Source: CALCMJ01 sp964475415 (GTDB lineage Bacteria; Bacteroidota; Bacteroidia; Chitinophagales; Saprospiraceae). Taken from it: 64,000 nt of DNA. Below, piece by piece: positions 46,144 through 56,600 of the stretch (its first letter is position 1; every line of letters begins with the position of its first letter). Position numbers and translations under genes: made by a program. The DNA is taken from the NCBI GenBank assembly GCA_964475415.1, contig CAYYWZ010000002.1, positions 79,720-143,719 of the forward strand, given 5' to 3'. The notes below the pieces were generated by a model. It searched no databases, was not told where the DNA came from, and was given only the letters and a program-made list of their open reading frames with translations.

Positions 46144-47391
46144 ATGGTAGATAGAGATACCTGGCAGGAAATATTTGCAACGATAAAAAAGAATAAGCTA
46201 CGTACGGCGCTTACTGCACTAGGTGTTTTTTGGGGAATCTTTATGTTGGTATTTCTGATGGGTATAGGGGACGGATTAGAGACAGGTGTTTTTAGAAATT
46301 TTGGATCTAGAACCTCTAATATTATGTATGTCTGGTCTCAGAGAAGTTCTCTTCCTTATAAGGGTTTTAAGGCTGGTAGATATAATCCTCTTGTACTAGA
46401 AGATGCACAATATGTCAAAGACAATATCGCTAATGTCAAAGCTGTTGTACCCTCCAAGACGATGGAGGAAAGCATCACTGTATACAAGTCTAACTCTGGA
46501 AATTATGAGATACGGGGAGAGTTTCCAGAAACTATGTTGGTAGAACCGCTTAAGTTATTTGAAGGGAGATATATCAATACTAAAGATATAGAAGGCAGTC
46601 GTAAAATAGCTATCCTAGGGAAGACTGTAAAGGATGAACTCTTTGGAGATCTTAGCCCTATAGGAGAACATATTGTTATTAAAGGGATAGATTTTGTTGT
46701 TGCTGGTGTTTTTGGTCCAGAAGAAATTAAGGAATGGACCCAAGACGATATGGAGTCTATCGTTATTCCTTTACCAACTATGAGAACAGCTTTTGGATTA
46801 GATCTCTACTTAGAAAACTTTATCGTAGCCGCAGAAGATGATGTCAAAATTGGTGATATCGAAGAGGAGGTAAGAGATGTCCTTAAGCAGCGGAAAGATA
46901 TACATCCAGATGATCCCTCAGGTATAGGAGGTTTTAATCTTCAAGAGGAATTCCAGCAAGTAAAAAATCTATTTTTTGGAATCAATGCATTCTTGTGGTT
47001 TGTTGGTATAGGGACGCTACTCGCAGGTATTGTAGGTGTAAGTAATATCATGCTCATTATTGTAAAAGAACGGACTAAAGAAATAGGAGTCAGAAAAGCA
47101 CTAGGAGCTTCTCCATCTTCTATTGTAAAAATGATTTTAACAGAATCAGTATTCATTACGGCTATGGCAGGATATCTAGGGTTAGTATCTGGGATATTAG
47201 TAATCTGGGGATTGAATTATTTGATGATAAGTCTAAACATAGAAAACGAAAATTTTTACAACCCAAAAGTCAATGTTTATATCGCAATAGGAGCATTAGT
47301 TCTATTGGTCATTGCTGGTTCTATTGCAGGATTGATTCCTGCTATACAAGCATCTAAAGTTAACCCCGTGGATGCGCTCAAGGATGAATAA
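46144..47391 (+). CDS. MacB-like ABC transporter permease, second of a pair
   Basis: A 415-aa permease with the same layout as its upstream paralogue: N-terminal helix (TALTALGVFWGIFMLVFLMG), periplasmic MacB_PCD domain, and three C-terminal helices with VSNIMLIIVKERTKEIGVRK. The first 40 residues and the C-terminal third are near-identical in pattern to the paralogue while the periplasmic domain is diverged, as expected after duplication and heterodimer specialisation. The adaptor start overlaps or follows its stop closely. Confidence 0.92.
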   Translation: MVDRDTWQEIFATIKKNKLRTALTALGVFWGIFMLVFLMGIGDGLETGVFRNFGSRTSNIMYVWSQRSSLPYKGFKAGRYNPLVLEDAQYVKDNIANVKAVVPSKTMEESITVYKSNSGNYEIRGEFPETMLVEPLKLFEGRYINTKDIEGSRKIAILGKTVKDELFGDLSPIGEHIVIKGIDFVVAGVFGPEEIKEWTQDDMESIVIPLPTMRTAFGLDLYLENFIVAAEDDVKIGDIEEEVRDVLKQRKDIHPDDPSGIGGFNLQEEFQQVKNLFFGINAFLWFVGIGTLLAGIVGVSNIMLIIVKERTKEIGVRKALGASPSSIVKMILTESVFITAMAGYLGLVSGILVIWGLNYLMISLNIENENFYNPKVNVYIAIGALVLLVIAGSIAGLIPAIQASKVNPVDALKDE

Positions 47392-47407
47392 AAGAAAAAG
47401 ATTTAAT

Positions 47408-48667
47408 ATGAAAAAAGGATGTTTGTTTACTTCGATTGGTCTGCTAGCAGTTATGTCTGTGGCGATGGTTTATTATTTTGTCATTCAACAAAAAAAAGAT
47501 CCCACGATATATGAGACAACTAAACCTGAAATAAATGATATAATAAAAAAGGCTGTTGCTACAGGTTCTATAAAACCTAGGAAAGAAATCAATATAAAAC
47601 CTCAGGTATCAGGAGTAGTAGAGAAGCTTTATGTTGAAGCAGGACAGATAGTAGAAAAAGGGCAGAAGCTTGCCAAGATAAAACTCATCCCTAGTGAAAT
47701 CAATATAAATTCAGCTCAGTCAAATGTAGAATTGTCAAAACTTAGACTAAGAGAATCAGAGCGAGAACTAGTTAGACAAAGAAATATATTTAAAAACAAA
47801 CTAGATGTTCAACAAGCTAGAGCAAGTAGCGAAAACGCCAATAAGGAAGAACAAAGACAGAAAGAATTATTTGAAGAAGGAGTGATCTCTGAAACAGACT
47901 ATTTACAGTTTAAACTAGATGCTCAGATCAAAAAGAATACCCTAGAAAATGCCGAAATAAGTTCTACAAATAGTATAAGACAATCTGAACTAGAAGTAGA
48001 AATCAGAAAGCAAGAATTACAAGCAGCTGTAGATAACCTACAATTGCTGCGAGAAGGTGTAACACAGAATTCTAAGCAAGTTTCCAATGTCATTGTAAGC
48101 ACTGTTACAGGAATGGTGTTAGATACTCCAGTAGAAGAAGGGGGTAGTGTCATAGAACGAAATACCTTTAACGAAGGAACAAGTGTGGCCGTTATTGCAG
48201 ATATGAAAAACATTATCTTCGAAGGAAAGGTAGATGAGTCTGATGTAGGTAAGTTGAGAGAAGGTATGCCCCTTATTCTTACGGTAGGTGCTATCAATGA
48301 AGAAAAATTTGAAGGTATTCTAGAATTTGTATCTCCTAAAGGTATAGAGGAAGAAGGCACGGTCAAATTTGTTATCAAGGCTGCCATAAAAAATAGCGGA
48401 GAAGGTTCTTTTCTTAGAGCTGGATATAGTGCAAATGCTGATATTATCTTAAACAAAAAAGAAGATGTTGTAACAATCAATGAGCGTGATCTTATTATGG
48501 AAAAAGATAAGTACTATGTACAAGTAGAAACCTCAGATCAAGAATATGAGAAAAGAGAAGTAGAGTTAGGCATATCAGATGGTATACTTACAGAAATAAC
48601 ATCGAAATTAGATACATCTACAGTGATCAAAGTACAAATAGAAAAATCTGGTAAGTCAGATCAGTAA
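47408..48667 (+). CDS. Periplasmic adaptor (MacA/HlyD-like membrane fusion protein)
   Basis: A 419-aa membrane-fusion protein linking the ABC permeases to an outer-membrane channel. It has an N-terminal anchor helix, a split lipoyl domain (INIKPQVSGVVEKLYVEAGQ near residue 60, with the return half in VSNVIVSTVTGMVLDTP), a long coiled-coil hairpin between them (about residues 95-215, Gln/Glu/Arg-rich) and a beta-barrel/MP domain. An ATG at 47384, overlapping the permease stop as ATGA, is also a plausible start and adds 8 basic residues. No TolC-like gene is in the operon. Confidence 0.9.
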   Translation: MKKGCLFTSIGLLAVMSVAMVYYFVIQQKKDPTIYETTKPEINDIIKKAVATGSIKPRKEINIKPQVSGVVEKLYVEAGQIVEKGQKLAKIKLIPSEININSAQSNVELSKLRLRESERELVRQRNIFKNKLDVQQARASSENANKEEQRQKELFEEGVISETDYLQFKLDAQIKKNTLENAEISSTNSIRQSELEVEIRKQELQAAVDNLQLLREGVTQNSKQVSNVIVSTVTGMVLDTPVEEGGSVIERNTFNEGTSVAVIADMKNIIFEGKVDESDVGKLREGMPLILTVGAINEEKFEGILEFVSPKGIEEEGTVKFVIKAAIKNSGEGSFLRAGYSANADIILNKKEDVVTINERDLIMEKDKYYVQVETSDQEYEKREVELGISDGILTEITSKLDTSTVIKVQIEKSGKSDQ

Positions 48668-48731
48668 ATATAAATTGCAATTTTAACTGAAAATATCTTC
48701 AGATTAGCTAGGGAGTATTTGTAATAGATAT

Positions 48732-49091
48732 CTATATTTCCTCAAACTTATCTACCGTAATTTCGTGTTGGACATTACCAGTATGTTTTATTACTGATGG
48801 CTCGAAGAGCATGATGTGGACTTCTTCTTGAGCAGTAGGTCTGTGTTCTACTCCTCTAGGTACCATAATCATTTCTCCTTCTTGTATTATTTCCTTCCTG
48901 TCTCTGAACTCCATTGTTAGTTCTCCTTTTAAAACATAAAATAATTCATCTTCTTCTTCATGTTGATGCCATACAAAATCTCCCTTCAGCTTGGCTAGTT
49001 TTACATCCTGACCATTTAGAGAACTTATGATTTTAGGACTCCAATGGTCTGTAAATTTCGATAATTTTTCTGCTATATTTATTTTCTTCAT
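48732..49091 (-). CDS. Small cupin-domain protein
   Basis: A 119-aa single-domain cupin. Motif 1 is visible as HQHEEEDELFYVLKGELTMEF, split here as HQHEEEDELF and YVLKGELTMEF, with the metal-binding His pair and Glu. Motif 2 is GVEHRPTA. The start at 49091 gives MKKINIAEKL; an upstream ATG at 49115 is in frame but its residues do not look coding. Function is unknown; such cupins may be isomerases, dioxygenases or sensors. It converges on the efflux operon. Confidence 0.82.
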   Translation of the reverse strand: MKKINIAEKLSKFTDHWSPKIISSLNGQDVKLAKLKGDFVWHQHEEEDELFYVLKGELTMEFRDRKEIIQEGEMIMVPRGVEHRPTAQEEVHIMLFEPSVIKHTGNVQHEITVDKFEEI

Positions 49092-49191
49092 AACTAAGTG
49101 ATTACAATTGTACAAGGAAACAATTTTACTGGTGTAATAATAATAAAGCAGTATCTAATTTTTAATTGATTTTGCATCTAAAATTATTTAC

Positions 49192-49643
49192 TCATCGATA
49201 AGGTTTGGGAGGTAGATACTTTAAGATAAAAATTTCATTGTTCATGTTTCCAGGCTTTTCCTGAGGAACTAGATCGAAAAAGACAGTTAAGCTTGTAAAG
49301 CATTTTTCTTTAGAACGAATTTCTGCAATGTTAAAAAAAAATTACAATTGTTTTTTCAATCTCGTTTGAGAATAATTCATTTTAGAGTTGAAGTAGACTT
49401 GACAGAAACCACTTCCGTCGTGAATGATTAGAATTTTCATGGAGTCCTCTACTAAGTCTATTTTACACTGAGCTGGATATTTTAGCCCTTTGTAAAATAT
49501 TTTGAGCTTATTTATATGGCCAGTTAATTTGGAATTAGCAAAATCGTTAAATTCATAATTATAGTAAAAATTAGAATTCTGACTTGATGCAGAAATTGAT
49601 AATGAAAATAGAACGAAAATAATATTTAAGATTTTTATTTCAT
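49192..49643 (-). pseudogene. Decayed gene for a small secreted protein (lost start, in-frame stop)
   Basis: The minus strand holds about 149 codons in one frame. The first 20 encode a clear signal peptide (KILNIIFVLFSLSISASSQ), then a body with KILIIHDGSGFCQVYFNSK. A TAA at 49342-49344 interrupts it, after which coding-like sequence continues in the same frame (NIAEIRSKEKCFTSL, then EKPGNMNNEIFILKYLPPK) to a TGA at 49192. The ATG at 49643 is out of frame because the following A-run looks one base short; restoring it would give MKIKILNIIFVLF. So there are two independent lesions. The family is not recognised. Confidence 0.6.
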
Positions 49644-49733
49644 TTTATATATACGACATTGACTTTTATACTTGCTTATATAAAGTACTAACGGGTATGA
49701 GGCTCCTTACGTTCCCTATGTTAAGATACATAT

Positions 49734-49771
49734 AAAAAAAAATCCCCTCTCTACTAGAAGCAGAGAGGGGA
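49734..49771 (-). terminator. Intrinsic terminator of the large repeat protein
   Basis: TCCCCTCTCT pairs perfectly with AGAGAGGGGA (10 bp) around a short loop, followed on the minus strand by a long T-run. It lies 35 bp after the stop codon of the gene at 49806-53204. Confidence 0.93.
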
Positions 49772-49805
49772 GTAGTTTAAATTAATATTTTGGGGAGCTT
49801 GTTGT

Positions 49806-52800
49806 TTACTCCGTGATTTTCATAAACCGTTGTACTTTGTTAGAGTTGCCGTTTGAAACTCTGATAAAGTATGCTCCAGATCTGTAATCTTCTATACTGA
49901 TCTCTTTAGTAGTTCCTTCATTAATATTATGATTCATAGATTCTATTCTATTACCTACTGCATCATATATTTCTATATCTGAACTGTCTTCATTTACATC
50001 TAAGAATTCTAACATGATTTGCTCGTTAGCAGGATTAGGGAATATTCTGTAAGACACTTCATCATTGTTAGCTATTATGTTTGCCGTACATGGTGTTGCT
50101 TCATCTTCTGACCAATCAGATGAACTATCGCCAGTACCGTTATACTCTAAACTGTTAGGAGCTGAAAATGCAGGAACAAAATCTCCAGTTGTCCAGATTC
50201 CAGCTTGAACAGCAACAGAAGATCTTTGGTGTCCGCTTGATCCCCATTCCACATAATCTATTAAATCATTAGGATCAGTATAATCATTGATAAGATATAG
50301 CCCCATCTCGCCATCTGCAGCATCTACAGTAAATCCACTTACAGTTAATAGCTCTCCTGGATCTAACATCATGTCTCCTCCACATACGATTGTGAGGTTC
50401 GAAATAGTACTATAAGCAGGGAAATTACATAACCAGTAAGAAGCTACATTTTGACTAGCTGTACCTATGTTGGCAAGTTCTATGTCACCATTTGCGTTTA
50501 TCTCATTGATAACAATAATTGCTTCACCAGCTCCACCATCACAATTAGCTCCTGTAAGTCTAACAACTTCTACTGAATTAGATAATGAAAAACATCCTTC
50601 TAGATCAGCTACGTTTAGATCCATTTCTAATCCCACTATTCCGTCAGAATAACTTATATGCCAGATAAAACAACTTCCTTCTCCTGCTCCATCAAAATCT
50701 ACATCAGATGGATCTCCAGGTAAGCCAAGAATTACACCTAGATCACTAGTTACAATCCATTGTGAGTTATCGCCAGAATTTCCACTTACAGTAACTTCTC
50801 CAGTTGGGATCATATCTGCATCTCCATCACTTACACAGAATTCATAAGGACCTCCTGAGATATTTCCTCCTTCTACACCATCTCTATTGACAGTAATAGC
50901 ATTAGAGAGTGAGAAGCATCCTTCTAGATCTGCAGCATTAGCTCCTACAGTAGCTCCTGTTAGTCCGTCTTCAAAAGATAGATGCCACACAAGACATACA
51001 CCCGCTCCTGCACCTTCTAGGTCAAATGGTGGTGCAGCAGGTAAGGCTAAAATTTCTAAGTTATCATCAGTTATTACCCAAGCTGAATTACTACCTACAT
51101 TACCCGAAAGCGTAACGTCAAATGGATCAGGAGTGCCATCGCCAGCACATATCGAGATCTCTACAGATCCATCAGTAATTGCTAATGCTCCACCCTCAGC
51201 GTTACATGCAGTTGAACTTTCTCTGAATACTGAAATACTATTAGATAAGCTGAAGCAATCCCCGTCAATATCGCCAGCATTAAGATCTACTTCTAAACCA
51301 GTAATATCTCCGTCATAACTTAGGTGCCATATTAAACAAGTTCCTGTACCAGCGCCATCAAAATCAACAACACCTGGCATAGGAGGTAATCCTAAAATAT
51401 TTCCTTGGCTATCCGTAACAATCCACTGAGAGTTCATTCCTGAGTTATTAGCCAAAGTAATAGAACCAGCAGGAATCATATCAGGAACACCATCACCTAT
51501 TTCGGTAAAGGTGAAAGGTCCGCCAAATAGTTCACCACTATTAGCCTGACAACCATCTGCATTTTCTCTTATAACAGTAACACTGTTAGATAAGCTGAAA
51601 CAATCACCATCAAGATCTCCAGCATTCATTCCCATTTCTAGACCAGAAATATCACCATCATAGCTTAGGTGCCAAATGAGGCAAGTACCAGCACCAGCGC
51701 CATCAAAATCAACAACACCTGGCATAGGAGGTAATCCTAAAATATTTCCTTGGCTATCCGTAACAATCCACTGAGAGTTCATTCCTGAGTTATTAGCCAA
51801 AGTAATAGAACCAGCAGGAATCATATCAGGAACACCATCACCTATTTCAGTGAAGGTAAATGGACCACCCTCTAAAATACCACCATCCGCTGTACAATCA
51901 TCACAAGCTCCGCCTGTTTCATCTCTTACAACTGCTATAGGATTAGAAAGCGAGAAACAACCTTGTAGGTCATTGGCATTCGCACCCATTTCAGCACCAG
52001 TTATATCACCATCAAAACTTAAGTGCCATACAAGACAAGTTCCTGCACCAGCACCGTCAAAGTTTACTACATCGAAAGATGGTGGTAAACCTAATATCAT
52101 ACCATTTTCATCAGTAACTACCCATTGCGAGTTAGCTCCAGAGTTTCCAGATAGCGTTATCGCATCAGCAGGAATATTATCTTCTTCACCGTCACCAGCA
52201 CAGAACTCAAAAGGGCCACCTTCAAGTGTTCCGCCTTCAGGTTGGTTTCTTACAACTGCTATAGGATTAGAAAGCGAGAAACAACCTTGTAGGTCATTGG
52301 CANNNNNNNNNNNNNNNNNNNNNNNNNNNNNNNNNNNNNNNNNNNNNNNNNNNNNNNNNNNNNNNNNNNNNNNNNNNNNNNNNNNNNNNNNNNNNNNNNN
52401 NNTATCTTCTTCACCGTCACCAGCACAGAACTCAAAAGGGCCACCTTCAAGTGTTCCACCTTCAACTTCACATGGAGGTCCACAACAAGATAATATAGAT
52501 AATTCGTCTATATCCCAAGCCCTTACTAAGGATCCATCAGGATCCGTGCAGTATCCTAGTAGCTCAAAACTAAAAACAGTTTCTTCCGTTACAGTAAATT
52601 CTGAAATGTCAGTAAAGTCAAATTCTTGGAGACTCCAGTCGTTACCAGTAGGTATATCTGTTTGTAGAAATACTTCTTCTCCATTAGCTGTTACCCTAAC
52701 TCCATAGAACTGAGGATAATTGTTTGGTCCAGAATCTCCGTTTATCCAATCATAGGTAAGTGGAGCATTTTCATAGAAACGTATACCACTTAGTGAACCC

Positions 52801-53204
52801 GTATCATCGTCTCCTGGTGTAACAACAATATCAAAACGTATTGCCTTATCACTGTTAGGAGCAAAATCACAATCATTCAAAGAACTTACGCACATTGCAA
52901 TGCCTTCCACACCTGGAGTACAGGAATGTCCATTCAGTGCAGGATTTAATCTGTAAAGATTTCCGCCTTGTACATTGAAATCTGTACAAGCAGATTCTTC
53001 TGGTGTTGTAGCAGTAAATTCTGCATAATCTTGATTAGAACCCGCTGCTAGTGCTAAACATTCATTAAAATCAAAATGTAAAACAGTACTAGCGTCTGTA
53101 CAAAGTACAATCGAGTTGTTAGTTTCTATTTCTGGGGTAGTACCTCCAATGAGGTAGAAACTGTTAATTAGTAAGGTTAAAATTAGTAGAGGAATTTTCT
53201 TCAT
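49806..53204 (-). CDS. Large secreted repeat protein with lamin-tail domain and T9SS sorting signal (contains assembly gap)
   Basis: An exported protein of at least 1132 codons as drawn. After the signal peptide comes a Cys-containing N-terminal domain (about 25-245). About six tandem repeats of roughly 105 residues follow, each with GGPF-type start, GDG-x2-D, NSGxNSQWIVTD, LGLPP, FDGAGAGTC, WHLSYDGDI and CFSLSN. A lamin-tail domain begins at IVINEINANGDIEL. The T9SS type A sorting domain is at the C-terminus (RIFPNPANEQIMLEF ... GAYFIRV). It should cross the outer membrane by T9SS and remain on the surface or be released. A run of 100 Ns interrupts the first repeat, so true length and repeat number are unknown. 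Confidence 0.85.
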   Translation of the reverse strand: MKKIPLLILTLLINSFYLIGGTTPEIETNNSIVLCTDASTVLHFDFNECLALAAGSNQDYAEFTATTPEESACTDFNVQGGNLYRLNPALNGHSCTPGVEGIAMCVSSLNDCDFAPNSDKAIRFDIVVTPGDDDTGSLSGIRFYENAPLTYDWINGDSGPNNYPQFYGVRVTANGEEVFLQTDIPTGNDWSLQEFDFTDISEFTVTEETVFSFELLGYCTDPDGSLVRAWDIDELSILSCCGPPCEVEGGTLEGGPFEFCAGDGEEDXXXXXXXXXXXXXXXXXXXXXXXXXXXXXXXXXXANDLQGCFSLSNPIAVVRNQPEGGTLEGGPFEFCAGDGEEDNIPADAITLSGNSGANSQWVVTDENGMILGLPPSFDVVNFDGAGAGTCLVWHLSFDGDITGAEMGANANDLQGCFSLSNPIAVVRDETGGACDDCTADGGILEGGPFTFTEIGDGVPDMIPAGSITLANNSGMNSQWIVTDSQGNILGLPPMPGVVDFDGAGAGTCLIWHLSYDGDISGLEMGMNAGDLDGDCFSLSNSVTVIRENADGCQANSGELFGGPFTFTEIGDGVPDMIPAGSITLANNSGMNSQWIVTDSQGNILGLPPMPGVVDFDGAGTGTCLIWHLSYDGDITGLEVDLNAGDIDGDCFSLSNSISVFRESSTACNAEGGALAITDGSVEISICAGDGTPDPFDVTLSGNVGSNSAWVITDDNLEILALPAAPPFDLEGAGAGVCLVWHLSFEDGLTGATVGANAADLEGCFSLSNAITVNRDGVEGGNISGGPYEFCVSDGDADMIPTGEVTVSGNSGDNSQWIVTSDLGVILGLPGDPSDVDFDGAGEGSCFIWHISYSDGIVGLEMDLNVADLEGCFSLSNSVEVVRLTGANCDGGAGEAIIVINEINANGDIELANIGTASQNVASYWLCNFPAYSTISNLTIVCGGDMMLDPGELLTVSGFTVDAADGEMGLYLINDYTDPNDLIDYVEWGSSGHQRSSVAVQAGIWTTGDFVPAFSAPNSLEYNGTGDSSSDWSEDEATPCTANIIANNDEVSYRIFPNPANEQIMLEFLDVNEDSSDIEIYDAVGNRIESMNHNINEGTTKEISIEDYRSGAYFIRVSNGNSNKVQRFMKITE
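52303..52402. other. Assembly gap (100 N) inside a tandem repeat
   Basis: Exactly 100 Ns. The flanks match the equivalent places of the adjacent repeat, so the gap covers the middle of one repeat or more. If just one repeat is involved, about 199 nt are missing, not 100. The reading frame stays open across the gap by arithmetic chance. Confidence 0.98.
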
Positions 53205-53632
53205 AATTCGGTATTTTAAATTTTAGTTTTGCTGAATGCATTAAAAGTACTTTTTAAGTGTCTGAAATCTGTTTCAGAATCATCACGAAAGTATCACAAG
53301 GGCTGTTCTTGCGATTCCTTATTTTTTTGAATGTTGAAGGGATTAAGTGATTTGAGAATTTTGAGTAATAAACTACTGTTTATCAAATATATACATAATA
53401 GGCAAATACTTAATGTATTACAGTTTCTTATTTAACCATTTTTTTAAGGGGCTTCAACTATTAGACTCAATTGTGTCGGGACGGACAATTTTTAGTTAGC
53501 CGGTTTTCACAAAGAACGAAATTATTCCGACTTAATAAAAGTAAGATAATAATTTAATATGAAGGTTTTGGGAAAATTGTCTTCTTATAAAAAAAATAAA
53601 CCCAAAACCTCTCCCTAATATTTACTTTTCGG
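53205..53632. other. Intergenic region between two large secreted-protein genes
   Basis: Contains no coding-like frame. AGGTTTTGGG (53563-53572) and CCCAAAACCT (53601-53610) form a perfect 10-bp inverted repeat with a 28-nt spacer, just after the stop of the metalloprotease gene; on the minus strand the spacer includes a T-rich tract. It may be a weak terminator. The rest presumably holds the promoter of the repeat-protein gene. Confidence 0.45.
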
Positions 53633-56600
53633 TTATTCTATATTGCAATTACCTTCTATTGTTATATCGCCATCGCTTAAGTTCAGTACTTGATTATTAT
53701 CAGCCTCATGTGTGATAGTCATATCTCTGAGTATCAGATTACCTTCATTTTGTATGGTTGCATTTGATGTTCCTGAAGCATTAATTCCAAATCCTATTAA
53801 AGCAACAGTTTTCCCAGGGGCAATACTGAAAGTAGGTAAGGATGAACTGCACGTCACTTTTATATTATCATTTACATCTGCAAGAATTGTTATATTCTTA
53901 TCTATAGTTACATCTTGCGCAAGGTCATTTATTGTTTGATTAGCAATTACATCAGTGAGTAATATCGTATCTCCATCTTCCGCACAGTCTATAGCAGCTA
54001 TAAGGCTTCCATATGTCTCAGCAAGGGTATTAGAAACTGTTATATCGCAATAATTATCTAAACATACTTGGATGCCCCAGCTTTCTAAGCTACCTCCATC
54101 TTGATTGAAAACATCTTCCACTTCTAAGGTCCAAGTTCCTCTCATAGGATTCGTATCAAAACCACTTAATAGATTGTCTGGTATATAAGTTCCACCATCA
54201 GTAGGAGGACAAGGCCAATTATTATTAGCGGCTTCATCATCTAAATTGATGTCAAAATTGTTTTGTTGATTACAGGGTCTGTCAAAAAAGGTAACAGCAG
54301 TAGAAGATGGATCATATAAGGTAAAAACTAAATCGCTTACATAAGTATGCGATCCCTGTAAGTTGATTACATTAAGATCTGTTATATCTCCCTTATCGGC
54401 AAGCGTTAGGTCTGAAAATACAGTAGGTGTTCCACTAGAACTAATAGATATAGGCAGATCACTACTTAGAAAGTCAAAACATACGGCTGTTTCGAATTCC
54501 CACTCATCTGTCCATACAGACTCGCCGCAAGAGTTTACGGATCTAACTCTCCAGTAATAAGTCTGGGCATCCTCTATAATTCCTTCTAAATCTACGCTAG
54601 TATTACTTGTGCTACCATTAGCTATAATATTTCCTCCCGAGGGTAGGGTACTCAATTCATAATCATAATTTTCTGCATCTGATGAACTTGTCCAACTAAG
54701 AATTACTTCTAACGATGTCCCTGTTTCTCCATCACTAGGAGACGATAGAGAAGGAGTAGCAGCTGGAGTAACTACTTTTAAATCAAAAACTTGTTCCTGT
54801 GTTATTGCTTCTGAGACACCTCTAACTCCTAGGATGAAATCACCAGCTAACCCATCTAAATTGTCTATTGTTACAATAGAGCTATTGCCTGGAATTACTG
54901 GATTGGCAGAAAAATTTGCTGTAGCACCTGCAGGTAAGTTTAATATAGTAAGGTCTATCGGTTCATCATAATCTTGTATACTATTTGTTATAATTTCAAA
55001 GCTTTCAGCATCTGTTTGACAAACTTCAAGTGAGCTTGGATTTAAGCTAATGGTAAATCCAGGAGTACCTTGTAATATTTCTATATCAGCATTATTAATA
55101 TCAAAGAATATATTATCACTACATCTTATCATATACCTCGCTGTAGTTGTAAGACCTACCGGAACAGTAATATCATAATCGCCATCATTCGCAACATTAC
55201 TTGCTAGGGTAGTAGTATAAGTGAAACCACCATCATAGGATAATAATATATCTACATTAGCACAACTTATTGGTGCCTGATCCGAATTGGCCACATCCCA
55301 TTCTACTGTTACTATTTCCGTTTCCATCCATGTGCTTGCACTGTTGTGTGTCGTTACCAAGAAAGGACCTGCAGCAGCATCAGTAGTAACCACTACATCG
55401 GTTTCAGCTGTACATCCAGTATTACTCATATCAGCGTTATCAGGTATGTCTCTTACCGTCACTCGGAAATTCATAGTTCTTGATATAGAAGGCAATACCT
55501 CCCATTGATCAGTTGTATTATTTACAGTTGTAGCAAGTCTGGGGAAATACCTAGCCGGATCTAGCAGAGCAAAATTTGATCTAAAAGTAGGACCGCCTGT
55601 ATTTGTTGATTCCGGAGGCATCGTTGCAGATTGGTTATCCATCTGCTCCCAATTATAAGACATAATATCACCATCAGCGTCATCACCAACTGCCTCTAAT
55701 ACAAAAGGAGTAGAAACAGGAATCGTATAATTACTTATAGGATCTACTGTCGGCGCATTATTACTAAATGGTATAATATTAAAACAGCTTGTCGTCTCTA
55801 TTTCGTCTGCAATTTCTTCTAATGTGATAGCGTGGAAATATGCATCACTATTATTCTGTACATTAGGATTACATATACCTGCATAACCCATTATTGTACT
55901 TGCAGAACCGGGTTCCATAGCTGTCGCATTATTCCGGTTGCAACTATTATTTTGCGTATGGTTTCCACCAAACTGATGTCCTATTTCATGTGCTACATAA
56001 TCTATAGAGAAAGGATCACCAACAGGAACTTCTTGTCCTGTTACTCCTCCAGCTTTTGTGTTGTTATTACATACAGAACCTAAATACGCTACTCCACCAC
56101 CACCGGTACTGAAAACATGGCCTATATCATAGTTTGCACTTCCTATAATATTATCTACATTGTCTTGATTCTCGCCTAACATTGCACCACCGCTACCATT
56201 TGTATAAGGATCATTTCCTGAATTATAGTAGAAAAGTTCATCTGTATTTGCGATAAGTAATAATCTTACGGTTATGTCTGCTTCATAGACTTCATTCACT
56301 CTATTGATAACAGTTATCACTTCCCCTAGTACGATACCAGAGTCACCAGCATTATTAGCTCCGTGGAAGTTTGAATATTCAGCAGTAGTAGCATTTGCTA
56401 ACCTATAGGTTCTTAATTCGCAATCTCCCTGTCGTAAGCCATTAGAATTTTCAGATCTATTTTCTTCTTCTTCTTTTATTTTATGTAAATCACAGCTCCA
56501 TTTGTGCGTATTTGTATAGTCCGATTTTCTGTAAATGATTCTAGTATTCTTATCATTTCTCTGGTAATGGTCTATAAATGTTTTTTCACCTAATTCAGTA

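Noticed and set aside
51850..52707. Long open frame on the plus strand across the assembly gap
   Set aside because: It is the antisense shadow of the tandem repeats of the T9SS protein; its Ser/Pro bias mirrors the real frame.
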